From Acidobacteriota bacterium (GTDB lineage: Bacteria > Acidobacteriota > Vicinamibacteria > Vicinamibacterales > UBA2999): 43,716 nt of DNA. The stretch's first letter is position 1. Each line of letters begins with the position of its first letter. The notes beneath the pieces were generated by a model. That model saw only the letters and a program-made list of their open reading frames with translations, was not told the origin of the DNA and ran no database searches. The position numbers were made by a program, and so were the translations under genes. This document shows positions 16,201-23,369 of this stretch, in pieces. The DNA is taken from contig JAKFYH010000020.1 of the NCBI GenBank assembly GCA_021730945.1, forward strand, positions 1 to 43,716, given 5' to 3'.

Positions 16201-19200
16201 TCAGTGGAAATCGTGTGAGTCGATCGCCGCGCTGTCCGGCAGGCCGGCCAGTTTCGAGACGCGCTCGGCCTTGATCGAGGTGACGCCGTCCTGGTTCTGC
16301 AGCACGCCCTCGACGAGCAGGAATGACGACTCGACGATGATCAGGCGATCGGTGGCATACAGGTCCGGCCGGACGATGATGTTGGCAATGCCGGTTTCAT
16401 CTTCCAGCGTAAGAAACACAAAGCCCTTCGCGGTCCCCGGACGTTGGCGCGTGATCACCATGCCGGCGGTGCGCACGCGCCGGCCCGCTCGCGCTTTGGG
16501 CAATTCGCCGGCCGGCAGCACCCCGCGCATGGCGAGCTCGTGCCGGCGGAAGGTCAGCGGATGCGGGCCGACGGTGAGACCGGTACCCGAGTAATCGGCG
16601 ACCAGCCGTTCGGAGACGGTCATCTCGGGAAGCGGCCCGCCTTCGCGGCCGGAGGCCGCTACGGCGCGGTCCCGCCGGAGCTCGTCTGATTCCTCACGAG
16701 CGAAGGCGGATTCCTCGAACAGTTCGCCGGCCGGGCGCACGGCCCGCTCGACCTGCCACAGCGCCGAGCGGCGATCGTGACCCAGCGCATTGAGCGCGCC
16801 GATCTCAGCCAGTACGACCATCTCGTCGCGACGCAGCCCGGTGCGGCGCACCAGGTCATCGACACTGCGGAAGCGGGTGGCCTGGCCGGTGACGGCCGTC
16901 CACTCGTGTGAGCACACATTGCAAAACTGCGAGGCCTGCGGCGTGGCCTCGATCATCGACGGATCGTCGCAGCCACACTTGGGACATCGATCAGGGCTTG
17001 CCGAGCCGAAGCTCGCCGGACTCTGCGCGAGCGAAGGTTGGGCGATGGCGTGACCCGCCTCGGCTCGCAAGCCGCGGACATAGCGCAAGCCCAGTCGAAT
17101 TGCGCCATCGGCGTCGACCACGCAGTCCCACTCCGAAACCTGGACATCGATCGGATGGAAGCGCACCCCGCGCCGCTGGGCGTCCTTCACCAGCGTGGCG
17201 GGATGATAGAAGCCCATCGGCTGGTTATTGAGCAGCGCCGTATAGAACGCCGCCGGATAATGCGTCTTGAAATAGGCGCTGGCATAGGCCAGCAACGCAA
17301 AGCTGGCGGCGTGGGACTCCGGAAAGCCGTACAAGGCGAACGAGGTGATGGCCAGCACGATGCGATCGGCGGCGTCGCTGGTGATGCCGTTCTTCGCCAT
17401 GCCCTCGCGCAGCAATCCTTCGAGCTGCAGCATCCGCTTCTCGGATCGCTTGAAGCCCATGGCCCGGCGCAAGTCTTCGGCCTGGCCGCCGGTGAAGCCC
17501 GCCACCGCCATGGCCATGCGCAGCAACTGTTCCTGGAACAGCGGCACCCCCAGCGTGCGCTTGAGGATCGGTTCGAGCAGCGGGTGATCGTAGGTCACCG
17601 CCTCGCGCCCGGCCCGCCGGTTGAGATAGGGATGCACCATCTGGCCGACGATCGGCCCCGGCCGAATCAGCGCCACCTCGACGACCAGGTCGTAGAACTT
17701 CTCGGGCTTGAGCCGCGGCAGCGTCGCCATCTGCGCCCGCGACTCGACCTGGAACACGCCAATGGTGTCGGCCGCGCGCAGCATCTTGTAAACCTCGGGG
17801 TCATCTGCTGGAAGAGACGCGAGGCTGACCCCTCGCTGACGGGAGGCCCCAAGTTCCAGGTCGGGAGGTTGAGTCCTGTCGGGAGACAATTCGTGTCGGG
17901 ATTCTTCCAGACGCCACTCACATTCCCGACCAGTAGTTCCCTCCCGACCCGCATTGCCCTCCCGACCAGTGGTTCCCTCCCGGCTGTTAATCAGATGAAT
18001 GGTGTCCTGCAGCACCGCCATCATGCCGAGCCCCAGCAGATCCACCTTGATGATGCCCATGTCGGCGCAGTCTTCCTTGTCCCACTGCACCACCACGCGG
18101 CCGGGCATGCTCGCGTTCTCGAGCGGCACCACCGACGACAAGTCGCCCTGGCACACCACCATGCCGCCCGAGTGCTGGCCCAGATGACGCGGCAGGTCCT
18201 GCAGTTGCCGCCAGAGCGCAGCAAAGTGCCGCACGCGCGGCTCGTCGCCGGCCATGCCGACTTCGGCCAGCTTCTTCGACAGCGTGTCGGCGGGATCGAT
18301 GAACTCGAACTGGTGCATTACCTTGGCCAGGCGATCGACCTGTCCTTCGTCGAGGTCCAGCGCCTTGCCCACCTCGCGCGCCGCGCTCTTGCCGCGATAG
18401 GTGATGACGTTGGCGGTCATGGCGGCGCCGTGCTGTCCATACTTCTGGTAGACGTGCTGAATCACGCGCTCGCGCCGATCACCGCTCGGCAGATCAAGAT
18501 CGATATCGGGCCACTCGCCACGCTCTTCCGACAGGAAGCGCTCGAACAGCAACTCCATCGCCACCGGATCGACCGCGGTAATGCCCAGGCTGTAGCACAC
18601 GGCGCTGTTGGCGGCCGACCCGCGCCCCTGCACCAGGATGTTCTGCTGCCGGCAGAAATTGACGATGTCCCACACGATCAGGAAGTAGCCGGCCAGCTGC
18701 AGCTTTTCGATCAGATCCAGCTCGCGCGCGACCTGGGCACGGGCCTTGTCGTAGTACGGGCGGTAGCGATCGCGGGCGCCGACTTCGGTAATCTTGCGGA
18801 GAAACGAGATCTCGGTCTCCCCGTCGGGCACTGGGTAGCGCGGAAAGCGATACCCGAGGTCGGTCATCGTGAACTGCAGGCGATCGGCCAGGTCGCGCGT
18901 GGCGTGGATCGCGGCCGGCCGATCCGCGAACAGGCGCGCCATCTGCGCCGGCGGCTTCAAGTAGCGCTCGGCATTGGCCGCCAGCCGCCGGCCGGCACGA
19001 TGCAGCGGCACGTGTTCACGAATCGCGGTCAGCACGTCAAACAGCGGCCGCTCCTCAGGCGTGGCAAAACTCACGCCGCCGGTGGCCACCAGCGGCACGC
19101 CAAAGGCCTCGGCCAGGCACACCAGTGTGTCGTTGTCGTCCTCCTGGTCGCGGTGCAGGTGCCGCTGCAACTCCACGTAGGTGTTGGCACGGCCGAAGGT

Positions 19201-19725
19201 GCCGACGATGCGGTCGAGCAGGCCGCCGACACCGTAGCACTCGGCCCTGAGCAACGCGCGGCCCGGCATGGCAATCAACCCGGTGGTGAAGCCGTCGAGT
19301 TCATCGATGCCGAGCGCGCCCTCGCCCTTGGGCGCCCGCAACTTCATGCGCGACAGCAGACGACAGAGGTTGCGCCAGCCTTCTTGCGAGGACACCAACA
19401 CGGGCAGATGAAATCTGGCGATCTCGTGCGCTGGTGATTTGAGGATTTGGTCACGGGATCTGGGGGCCTGGCGAACTTTGTGATTGCGGGTGGCGGCTTC
19501 GACCGTGAGTTCGGCACCGATCAGTGGACGCAAGCCCGCAGCGCGTGCTGCCTTATGGAAACGCGGCGCGCCGGAGACGCCGTCGCGGTCGAGCAGCGCC
19601 ACCGCCGGGTAGCCCAGCATGGCGGCGCGCTCGACCAGGGTTTCCGGCGCCGACGCGGCGCGCAAGAAACTGAACGCAGATGAAGTGTGAAGTTCGATAT
19701 ACACAGACGGAGCCGCAGATGACAC
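16201..19725 (-). CDS. dnaE2: DnaE2 (ImuC), error-prone DNA polymerase III alpha subunit, with several in-frame insertions
   Basis: The catalytic polymerase of the ImuA-ImuB-DnaE2 mutasome for damage-induced mutagenic translesion synthesis. The PHP-like N-terminus (YIELHTSSAFSFLRAAS) has lost metal-site histidines, as in DnaE2. The palm has GRGSAANSAVCYSLGI and PDIDLDLPSGDRRE, with KVDLLGLGMM carrying a further Asp. A C-terminal OB fold (RTAGMVITRQRPGTAKGFVF) and FVFLTLEDETG follow. At 1174 aa it is longer than usual. The extra sequence is in linkers: about 78-101, 577-640 (18-bp repeats), 895-943 (zinc-ribbon-like C914/C917/C935/C938) and 1005-1030 (palindromic element peptide). The GTG at 19725 lies in repeat DNA; a GTG at 19704 is an equally good start. 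Confidence 0.93.
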   Translation of the reverse strand: MSSAAPSVYIELHTSSAFSFLRAASAPETLVERAAMLGYPAVALLDRDGVSGAPRFHKAARAAGLRPLIGAELTVEAATRNHKVRQAPRSRDQILKSPAHEIARFHLPVLVSSQEGWRNLCRLLSRMKLRAPKGEGALGIDELDGFTTGLIAMPGRALLRAECYGVGGLLDRIVGTFGRANTYVELQRHLHRDQEDDNDTLVCLAEAFGVPLVATGGVSFATPEERPLFDVLTAIREHVPLHRAGRRLAANAERYLKPPAQMARLFADRPAAIHATRDLADRLQFTMTDLGYRFPRYPVPDGETEISFLRKITEVGARDRYRPYYDKARAQVARELDLIEKLQLAGYFLIVWDIVNFCRQQNILVQGRGSAANSAVCYSLGITAVDPVAMELLFERFLSEERGEWPDIDLDLPSGDRRERVIQHVYQKYGQHGAAMTANVITYRGKSAAREVGKALDLDEGQVDRLAKVMHQFEFIDPADTLSKKLAEVGMAGDEPRVRHFAALWRQLQDLPRHLGQHSGGMVVCQGDLSSVVPLENASMPGRVVVQWDKEDCADMGIIKVDLLGLGMMAVLQDTIHLINSREGTTGREGNAGREGTTGRECEWRLEESRHELSPDRTQPPDLELGASRQRGVSLASLPADDPEVYKMLRAADTIGVFQVESRAQMATLPRLKPEKFYDLVVEVALIRPGPIVGQMVHPYLNRRAGREAVTYDHPLLEPILKRTLGVPLFQEQLLRMAMAVAGFTGGQAEDLRRAMGFKRSEKRMLQLEGLLREGMAKNGITSDAADRIVLAITSFALYGFPESHAASFALLAYASAYFKTHYPAAFYTALLNNQPMGFYHPATLVKDAQRRGVRFHPIDVQVSEWDCVVDADGAIRLGLRYVRGLRAEAGHAIAQPSLAQSPASFGSASPDRCPKCGCDDPSMIEATPQASQFCNVCSHEWTAVTGQATRFRSVDDLVRRTGLRRDEMVVLAEIGALNALGHDRRSALWQVERAVRPAGELFEESAFAREESDELRRDRAVAASGREGGPLPEMTVSERLVADYSGTGLTVGPHPLTFRRHELAMRGVLPAGELPKARAGRRVRTAGMVITRQRPGTAKGFVFLTLEDETGIANIIVRPDLYATDRLIIVESSFLLVEGVLQNQDGVTSIKAERVSKLAGLPDSAAIDSHDFH
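16637..16709. repeat. 73-bp palindromic element inside dnaE2
   Basis: A copy of the dispersed element with ends CCGCCTTCGC and GCGAAGGCGG and the internal CGGCCGGAGGCCG hairpin. On the dnaE2 strand it is open and encodes ELRRDRAVAASGREGG with flanking ARE-SD residues. This is nearly the peptide encoded by the imuB copy. It sits in the variable linker before the polymerase's C-terminal OB region. Confidence 0.88.
16897..16990 (-). other. Four-cysteine zinc-ribbon-like module inserted in DnaE2
   Basis: Within the dnaE2 frame, CPKC (codons at 16975-16986) and CNVC (16912-16923) are separated by 17 residues, followed by SHEW. This C-x2-C-x17-C-x2-C spacing fits a small zinc ribbon. In DnaE2 proteins I would expect this place, between the helix-hairpin-helix region's RAEAG and RFRSVDDLVRR, to be a short connection. 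It is flanked on one side by a palindromic repeat (16986-17040). Confidence 0.65.
16986..17040. repeat. Second type of palindromic repeat inside dnaE2
   Basis: Contains GAGCCGAAGCTCGCC and GCGAGCGAAGG, which form overlapping inverted words (CGAGC/GCTCG, CCTTCGCTCGC). It encodes AQPSLAQSPASFGSAS in DnaE2 directly before the zinc-ribbon-like module. It is related in composition to, but not the same as, the 73-bp element. Confidence 0.5.
17919..17983. repeat. 18-bp minisatellite inside dnaE2
   Basis: About three and a half units of an 18-bp repeat (TTCCCTCCCGACCAGTGG and variants at 17937, 17955 and 17973). On the coding strand they encode REGTTG-REGNAG-REGTTG-RE. The same 18-bp unit occurs at 26478-26536, 27491-27612 and 43663-43716. 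The insertion lies between the palm (KVDLLGLGMMAVLQDTIHLINS) and the conserved SLPADDPEVYKML. Confidence 0.85.
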
Positions 19726-19830
19726 AGATGACGCAGAGAAAACAATTATGAAAAGGCGGCGTGACAGTTCAGGTCAGGTCAGCCGCAGTACGAATAGAAA
19801 TGCCTCTGCGTCCTCTGTGGCCGGCTTTCA
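19706..19830. repeat. Repeat-derived spacer between imuB and dnaE2
   Basis: The imuB-dnaE2 gap holds CAGATGACACAGATGACGCAG and CTGCGTCCTCTGTGG words. The former also make up the 42-bp imuB repeat, and CCTCTGTGGCCG recurs at 28869-28880. The proposed dnaE2 GTG at 19725 lies within it, so this repeat has formed the 5' end of the gene. No clear ribosome binding site or promoter is visible here. Confidence 0.5.
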
Positions 19831-19833
19831 GCG

Positions 19834-21474
19834 CTAATCCACGACGCCCTCCAAGAACCACTGGCCAACCGCGCGTTCGACCACCAGCCGGTAAATGGTG
19901 CCGTCGGCCATGGCCACGTCCCATTCGTCGCGATCCCACGACGCAGACGCAGACAGACCCAGGGCCGCAGATGACACAGATGACGCAGACGCAGACAGAC
20001 CCAGGGCCGCAGATGACGCAGATGACGCAGACGCAGACAGACCCAGGGCCGCAGATGACGCAGATGATGCAGATTCGGGACCGGGCGTCGTCCACCACTC
20101 TCCAGAGGTCCGCCAGGGGCCTGCGGCCTGGACGACGGCGCCGCTTGAGAAGCCGTTGCGGTCGGTGACAATGCGGACGGGACGGCCTTCCTGGACATGG
20201 ACGCGCGTGGGGATGGGAAAGCGAAAACGGCGGAAGGCACATGGCAGATTGGCGATTGACGATTGACGATCAATTTCAGGTTGTCGATTGGCCATCGACG
20301 ATTGATTGCCAATTGACGATTGGAAATCACCCATTGCGAAATCACCCGGCCGCCAGGTATCCACGAGGACGGGTGAGCCCACGTGCTTCTCGCCCATGAG
20401 CGCGCTCAGGCGGGCCACCAGGGTCGCCACCTGTTCCGGCGCCGGTTGCGCCCGTTCGAGCAGCGTCCACTGCAGCACGCGGCCCGGCGTCGGCTCGATG
20501 AAGACCCGCACGGTGTCAATCGGCGCGTCGGGCGGATGCGTTTCGAGGTCGAGCAGCACCAGCGTGCGCAACGTCTTGGCATCGCGCATGGGCGCCGGCA
20601 ACTGTAACGTGCGCGCGTGGACGCGCCGGGTGGTGAGGCGCAGCGACGTGTGGATGACGGCCGCCGAGCGATCGGCGCCCTCCAGCCGTTCCGCGAGCGG
20701 TTCGAGCAATCGCGCCAGCACGAAGGACAACGGCTCGAGGCCTTCGATCGGCCACTCCAACGCCAGGTCCGCCTCGAACGGCACTTCGTCCACCCACGGC
20801 ACCAGCGGCCGAATATCAAGACCACGGGCCAGGCCCTGCCATCGCAGGCCGCGATCGCCCAGGCGCTCGAACACTTCAGGACCGGCAATCTTCGTCAACG
20901 CACCGAGTGTGCGAATGCCCCACTTGGTGAGAATCTCGAGCTGACGGTTCTCACCAGCTCGCGATTTCGGGCGGCTGGCTTGATGGGTCTGCCGGGGGTG
21001 GTGCCAGCCCCCGCCTTCGCGGCCGGAGGCCGCTACGGCGGGGTCTCGCCGCAGCTCGCCCGATTGTTCGCGAGCGGAGGCGGACAACTTCTCGTAGCGA
21101 TCGAGCACGCTGATGCTGAGCGGCGCGAGGGCCTGCTCTTCTTGCCCAGGCGCGACAACCGTGAGACCGGGGCGACCGAGTGCGAGCAGTGCCGCGGCGG
21201 TTTGCGTGGCGGCAATCGCCACCCGCCCTTCGATGCGGTCCCGATCGCGATCGGGCCCGCGCTCAGGACAAGCGGCCAGCCCACCCGGAGCCTGCCTCTG
21301 AATCGCATCGCGGAGATGTTCCCCCAATTCCTGCGGGCTGCCAAACAGACGCGACAGGCCATTCGCATCGAGCAGCATAAGCGGACCCACCTGCTCGAAG
21401 CGCGGCGTAAACGCCCGCGCCACTTCGGCAATGGCCGCCGCCGGAACCGACGGGGCAAACAGCGCGGCAAACAC
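19834..21474 (-). CDS. imuB: ImuB, inactive Y-family polymerase-like subunit of the mutasome
   Basis: About 546 residues. The GTG at 21474 is chosen because it starts the family N-terminus (MFAALFAPSVPAAAIAEVA) 3 nt after the imuA stop; a GTG at 21531 would overlap imuA by 55 bp. ImuB has a Y-family polymerase fold without catalytic acidic residues and links DnaE2 to the sliding clamp. Recognisable parts are the palm (MLLDANGLSRLFGSPQELGE), the helix-hairpin-helix (LTKWGIRTLGALTKIAG) and the little finger. Three in-frame repeat insertions are seen: the palindromic-element peptide (about 131-154), an AT-richer SSIGNQSSMANRQ stretch (about 382-409), and three 14-residue ASSAALGLSAS repeats (about 470-511). 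The last two sit near the C-terminal tail. Confidence 0.92.
   Translation of the reverse strand: MFAALFAPSVPAAAIAEVARAFTPRFEQVGPLMLLDANGLSRLFGSPQELGEHLRDAIQRQAPGGLAACPERGPDRDRDRIEGRVAIAATQTAAALLALGRPGLTVVAPGQEEQALAPLSISVLDRYEKLSASAREQSGELRRDPAVAASGREGGGWHHPRQTHQASRPKSRAGENRQLEILTKWGIRTLGALTKIAGPEVFERLGDRGLRWQGLARGLDIRPLVPWVDEVPFEADLALEWPIEGLEPLSFVLARLLEPLAERLEGADRSAAVIHTSLRLTTRRVHARTLQLPAPMRDAKTLRTLVLLDLETHPPDAPIDTVRVFIEPTPGRVLQWTLLERAQPAPEQVATLVARLSALMGEKHVGSPVLVDTWRPGDFAMGDFQSSIGNQSSMANRQPEIDRQSSIANLPCAFRRFRFPIPTRVHVQEGRPVRIVTDRNGFSSGAVVQAAGPWRTSGEWWTTPGPESASSASSAALGLSASASSASSAALGLSASASSVSSAALGLSASASWDRDEWDVAMADGTIYRLVVERAVGQWFLEGVVD
19940..20065. repeat. 42-bp tandem repeat inside imuB
   Basis: Three near-perfect 42-bp units (19940-19981, 19982-20023, 20024-20065) plus a partial fourth. 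Each encodes 14 residues of the pattern ASSASSAALGLSAS in ImuB. One unit contains GCAGATGACACAGATGACG, shared with the spacer upstream of dnaE2. The near-identity of the units suggests recent expansion. Confidence 0.92.
20248..20329. repeat. AT-richer GATTGACGATTG repeat inside imuB
   Basis: Interspersed GATTGACGATTG, GATTGGCCATCGACGATTG and AATTGACGATTGG words, partly inverted, in a region clearly richer in A and T than its surroundings. In frame it encodes QSSIGNQSSMANRQPEIDRQ. It looks like an insertion in an otherwise conserved C-terminal region. Confidence 0.75.
21011..21083. repeat. 73-bp palindromic element inside imuB
   Basis: Ends CCGCCTTCGC and GCGGAGGCGG with internal CGGCCGGAGGCCG. 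On the coding strand the element is open and encodes ASAREQSGELRRDPAVAASG followed by REGG. The same frame is used by the dnaE2 copy, so the element seems to be tolerated as a protein-coding insertion. Confidence 0.9.
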
Positions 21475-21476
21475 GA

Positions 21477-22319
21477 TTACACCGCGTGGACGAAACGTGT
21501 CTGAATGGCGACATGCTGGGCGTGCGACCACCGCGCTGCCGAGACGGCAGCACCAGCACGAACACCGCTCAAGCGGCGCGAACGCTCATGGTCGCCTTTC
21601 CAAACGGGAGTCGGGAGGCGGGAGGCGGGAGTCGACGGGCGAGAGGCGGAAGTCGACGAGGAGTCGGCGCCCATGACGATCGAGCGCCCGCCGGAACTGC
21701 GAGCCACGGACTGGGCGGCCAGAATAACAACGGCCGTGTCGCTGCCTTCAATGGCGCGCTCGATGCGGAACCAGGTGGCGGCCGGCAACCGGCGTAACGC
21801 CTGGGCCGGCACGTCGATCAGGTCGATGGCGACCAGTGTGCATACACCCGACTGCACAACCAGGTTCAACGACTTGATGGCACGGTCAATTACGCGCTCG
21901 ACGAACGTGCCGGGGCCGTTGACCGCGCGCACGCCTGGGAGCCAGGCCGGATCGATGGCCACCGCGGTCTTCGACACCGCCTGGCCGCGCACCCACAACA
22001 GGTGCGGCAACACGATGCCGCACGCCGAAGCCGTCGGCGGATCAAAACGGTCGAACGTATCGATGAGCGCGACGGTTTCGCCACGGCGCGTCGCCGCCGC
22101 CAAGGCTGCCCAGACCAGTCCCGTACGACCAGACGAAGCCGGTCCCACCACTTCAGACACCTGCCCGCGCGGCAAGCCACCGGCTAGTCCGCGGTCCAAA
22201 GCGGCGACGTCAAGCGGCGAGACCCCGTCTTCGCCCAGGCGTTCGGGAATGGCAGAGGTGAGGGTACGGTCGAGTTTTCGCTCTCGGAGCAGGGCTTCTA
22301 CGGTGGCGCGGACGGCCAT
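21477..22319 (-). CDS. imuA: ImuA, RecA-like accessory protein of the mutasome
   Basis: A 280-residue RecA/SulA-related protein, first gene of imuA-imuB-dnaE2. The Walker A-like segment GPASSGRTG (59-67) has Arg in place of the usual Lys, as I recall for ImuA. Conserved RecA-like strands VSEVVGPASSGRT, ETVALIDTFDRFDPP and VVILAAQS are visible. The C-terminal part carries a Ser/Pro stretch (SSSTSASRPSTPASRLPTP) encoded by CGGGAGTCG-type DNA repeats. The ATG at 22319 has GAGGTGAG just upstream and a good promoter at 22349-22376. Confidence 0.9.
   Translation of the reverse strand: MAVRATVEALLRERKLDRTLTSAIPERLGEDGVSPLDVAALDRGLAGGLPRGQVSEVVGPASSGRTGLVWAALAAATRRGETVALIDTFDRFDPPTASACGIVLPHLLWVRGQAVSKTAVAIDPAWLPGVRAVNGPGTFVERVIDRAIKSLNLVVQSGVCTLVAIDLIDVPAQALRRLPAATWFRIERAIEGSDTAVVILAAQSVARSSGGRSIVMGADSSSTSASRPSTPASRLPTPVWKGDHERSRRLSGVRAGAAVSAARWSHAQHVAIQTRFVHAV
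21600..21664. repeat. CGGGAGTCG/CGGGAGGCG simple repeat inside imuA
   Basis: Degenerate repeats of GGGAGTCG, GGGAGGCG and GCGGAAGTCGACG encode the Ser/Thr/Pro-rich stretch in the ImuA C-terminal region. The frame is preserved. Confidence 0.6.
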
Positions 22320-22331
22320 ATCTCACCTCTA

Positions 22332-22381
22332 TTCGCTTAACTTTCGCCATTGTAACGAGCCCCTGGCGAAAGTCAAGCGAA
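22332..22381 (-). promoter_or_regulatory. imuA promoter embedded in a 50-bp inverted repeat (candidate damage-response operator)
   Basis: On the imuA strand, TTGACT (22371-22376) and TACAAT (22349-22354), spaced 16 bp, make a strong sigma-70-type promoter about 30 bp before the ATG. Both hexamers are covered by the arms of an inverted repeat. The left arm TTCGCTTAACTTTCGCCA (22332-22349) and right arm TGGCGAAAGTCAAGCGAA (22364-22381) match at 17 of 18 positions across a 14-bp centre. This suggests repression by a dimeric regulator, plausibly LexA, but no canonical LexA box was recognised. Confidence 0.7.
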
Positions 22382-22456
22382 TGGTATCTTCGGAGAAGAA
22401 TCGGCGTCCTAATCTGCGGCTGTCCTGTTTCGGCGGCCCTTTCGAAGGAGCAATCT

Positions 22457-23302
22457 GTGGCCGAACGCATCATTCTCATTTCCGGCGCAACCGGCCAGCA
22501 AGGTGGCGCCACGGCGCGAGCCCTGGCCGGCAAGGGTTTCAAGCTTCGCGCCCTCACCCGCAATCCTGACAGCAACAGCGCCAAGGCACTGGCCGCAGCC
22601 ACCGGCGCCGAACTGGTCAAGGGCGACCTGGATGACGAAGCGTCGATCGCCGCGGCCCTCAACGGCGCCTGGGGCGCTTACGGCGTGCAGAACACATGGA
22701 CCGCCGGCGTCGAGGGCGAAGAGGCGCAGGGCCATCGCTTCGCCAAGCTGGCGCGCGCGGCCGGCGTGCAGCACTACGTCTATGCCTCGGTCGCGTCGGC
22801 CGATCGCCAGACCGGCATTCCCCACTTCGACAACAAGTCGCGCGTCGAAGACACCGTGCGCGGCCTCGGCTTCCCGTCCTACGCCATCATCCGGCCGGTG
22901 TTCTTCATGGAGAACCTGCCCAGCCCGTGGTTCCTGAACGGCGACCAACTGGTCAGCACGCTGGATCCCAAGACCGTCCTGCAGATGATCGCAGTCGTCG
23001 ACATCGGCCAGTACGGCGCCCTGGCGTTCACCGACGGGCGGTTCAAGAATCTCGAACTCGATATCGCCGGCGATGCGGTCACGCTGCCGCAGGCGACCGC
23101 TACCATCGGCGCCGCGCTCGGACGCCCGCTGACGTACTTGCAGATTCCGATCAGCGAGGTCCGCAAGAACAGCGAGGACTTCGCATTGATGCTGGAATGG
23201 TTCGAGAAGGTCGGCTACGACGCCGACATCGCGGGCAATGCGAAGACGTACGGCGTGAAGCCGACGTCGCTCGCCGACTGGGCGGCGGGATTGGGCAGGT
23301 AG
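22457..23302 (+). CDS. NmrA-like NAD(P)-binding protein
   Basis: A 281-residue atypical short-chain dehydrogenase. The GTG at 22457 has GAAGGAG 6 nt upstream (22444-22450). The dinucleotide-binding motif GATGQQGG (about 10-17) is intact, and the sequence runs through the NmrA pattern (LTRNPDS, VKGDLDDEASIAAALNGAWG, YASVASADR, IRPVFFMEN). The usual YxxxK active-site pair is absent, as in NmrA proteins that act as redox sensors or quinone/isoflavone-type reductases. The substrate is unknown. It is divergent from imuA and convergent with the amidase. Confidence 0.87.
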   Translation: MAERIILISGATGQQGGATARALAGKGFKLRALTRNPDSNSAKALAAATGAELVKGDLDDEASIAAALNGAWGAYGVQNTWTAGVEGEEAQGHRFAKLARAAGVQHYVYASVASADRQTGIPHFDNKSRVEDTVRGLGFPSYAIIRPVFFMENLPSPWFLNGDQLVSTLDPKTVLQMIAVVDIGQYGALAFTDGRFKNLELDIAGDAVTLPQATATIGAALGRPLTYLQIPISEVRKNSEDFALMLEWFEKVGYDADIAGNAKTYGVKPTSLADWAAGLGR

Positions 23303-23308
23303 GGCTGG

Positions 23309-23363
23309 GTCGGGCCGGTAAGGCAGGTGGGACGGTCTTCCCCACCCGCCTTACCGGCCCGAC
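23309..23363. terminator. Long hairpin between convergent NmrA and amidase genes
   Basis: A 23-bp stem with one mismatch: left arm 23309-23331 (starts GTCGGGCCGGTAAGG) and right arm 23341-23363 (ends CCTTACCGGCCCGAC), with a 9-nt loop. It lies after the NmrA stop (23302) and close to the amidase stop (23370), so it could end transcription from either side. No U-tract is present, and part of the sequence resembles the 9-bp repeat at 1-37, so it may also be a repeat element. Confidence 0.65.
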
Positions 23364-23369
23364 TCCGCC

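Noticed and set aside
17038-19437. A 799-codon open frame opposite dnaE2
   Set aside because: It is the GC-driven mirror of dnaE2; it shows no domain or signal and the dnaE2 motifs on the other strand are clear.
22320-22456. A canonical LexA box before imuA
   Set aside because: No match to the LexA sites I know from Gram-negative or Gram-positive bacteria; only the long inverted repeat is present, so LexA control is left as a hypothesis.
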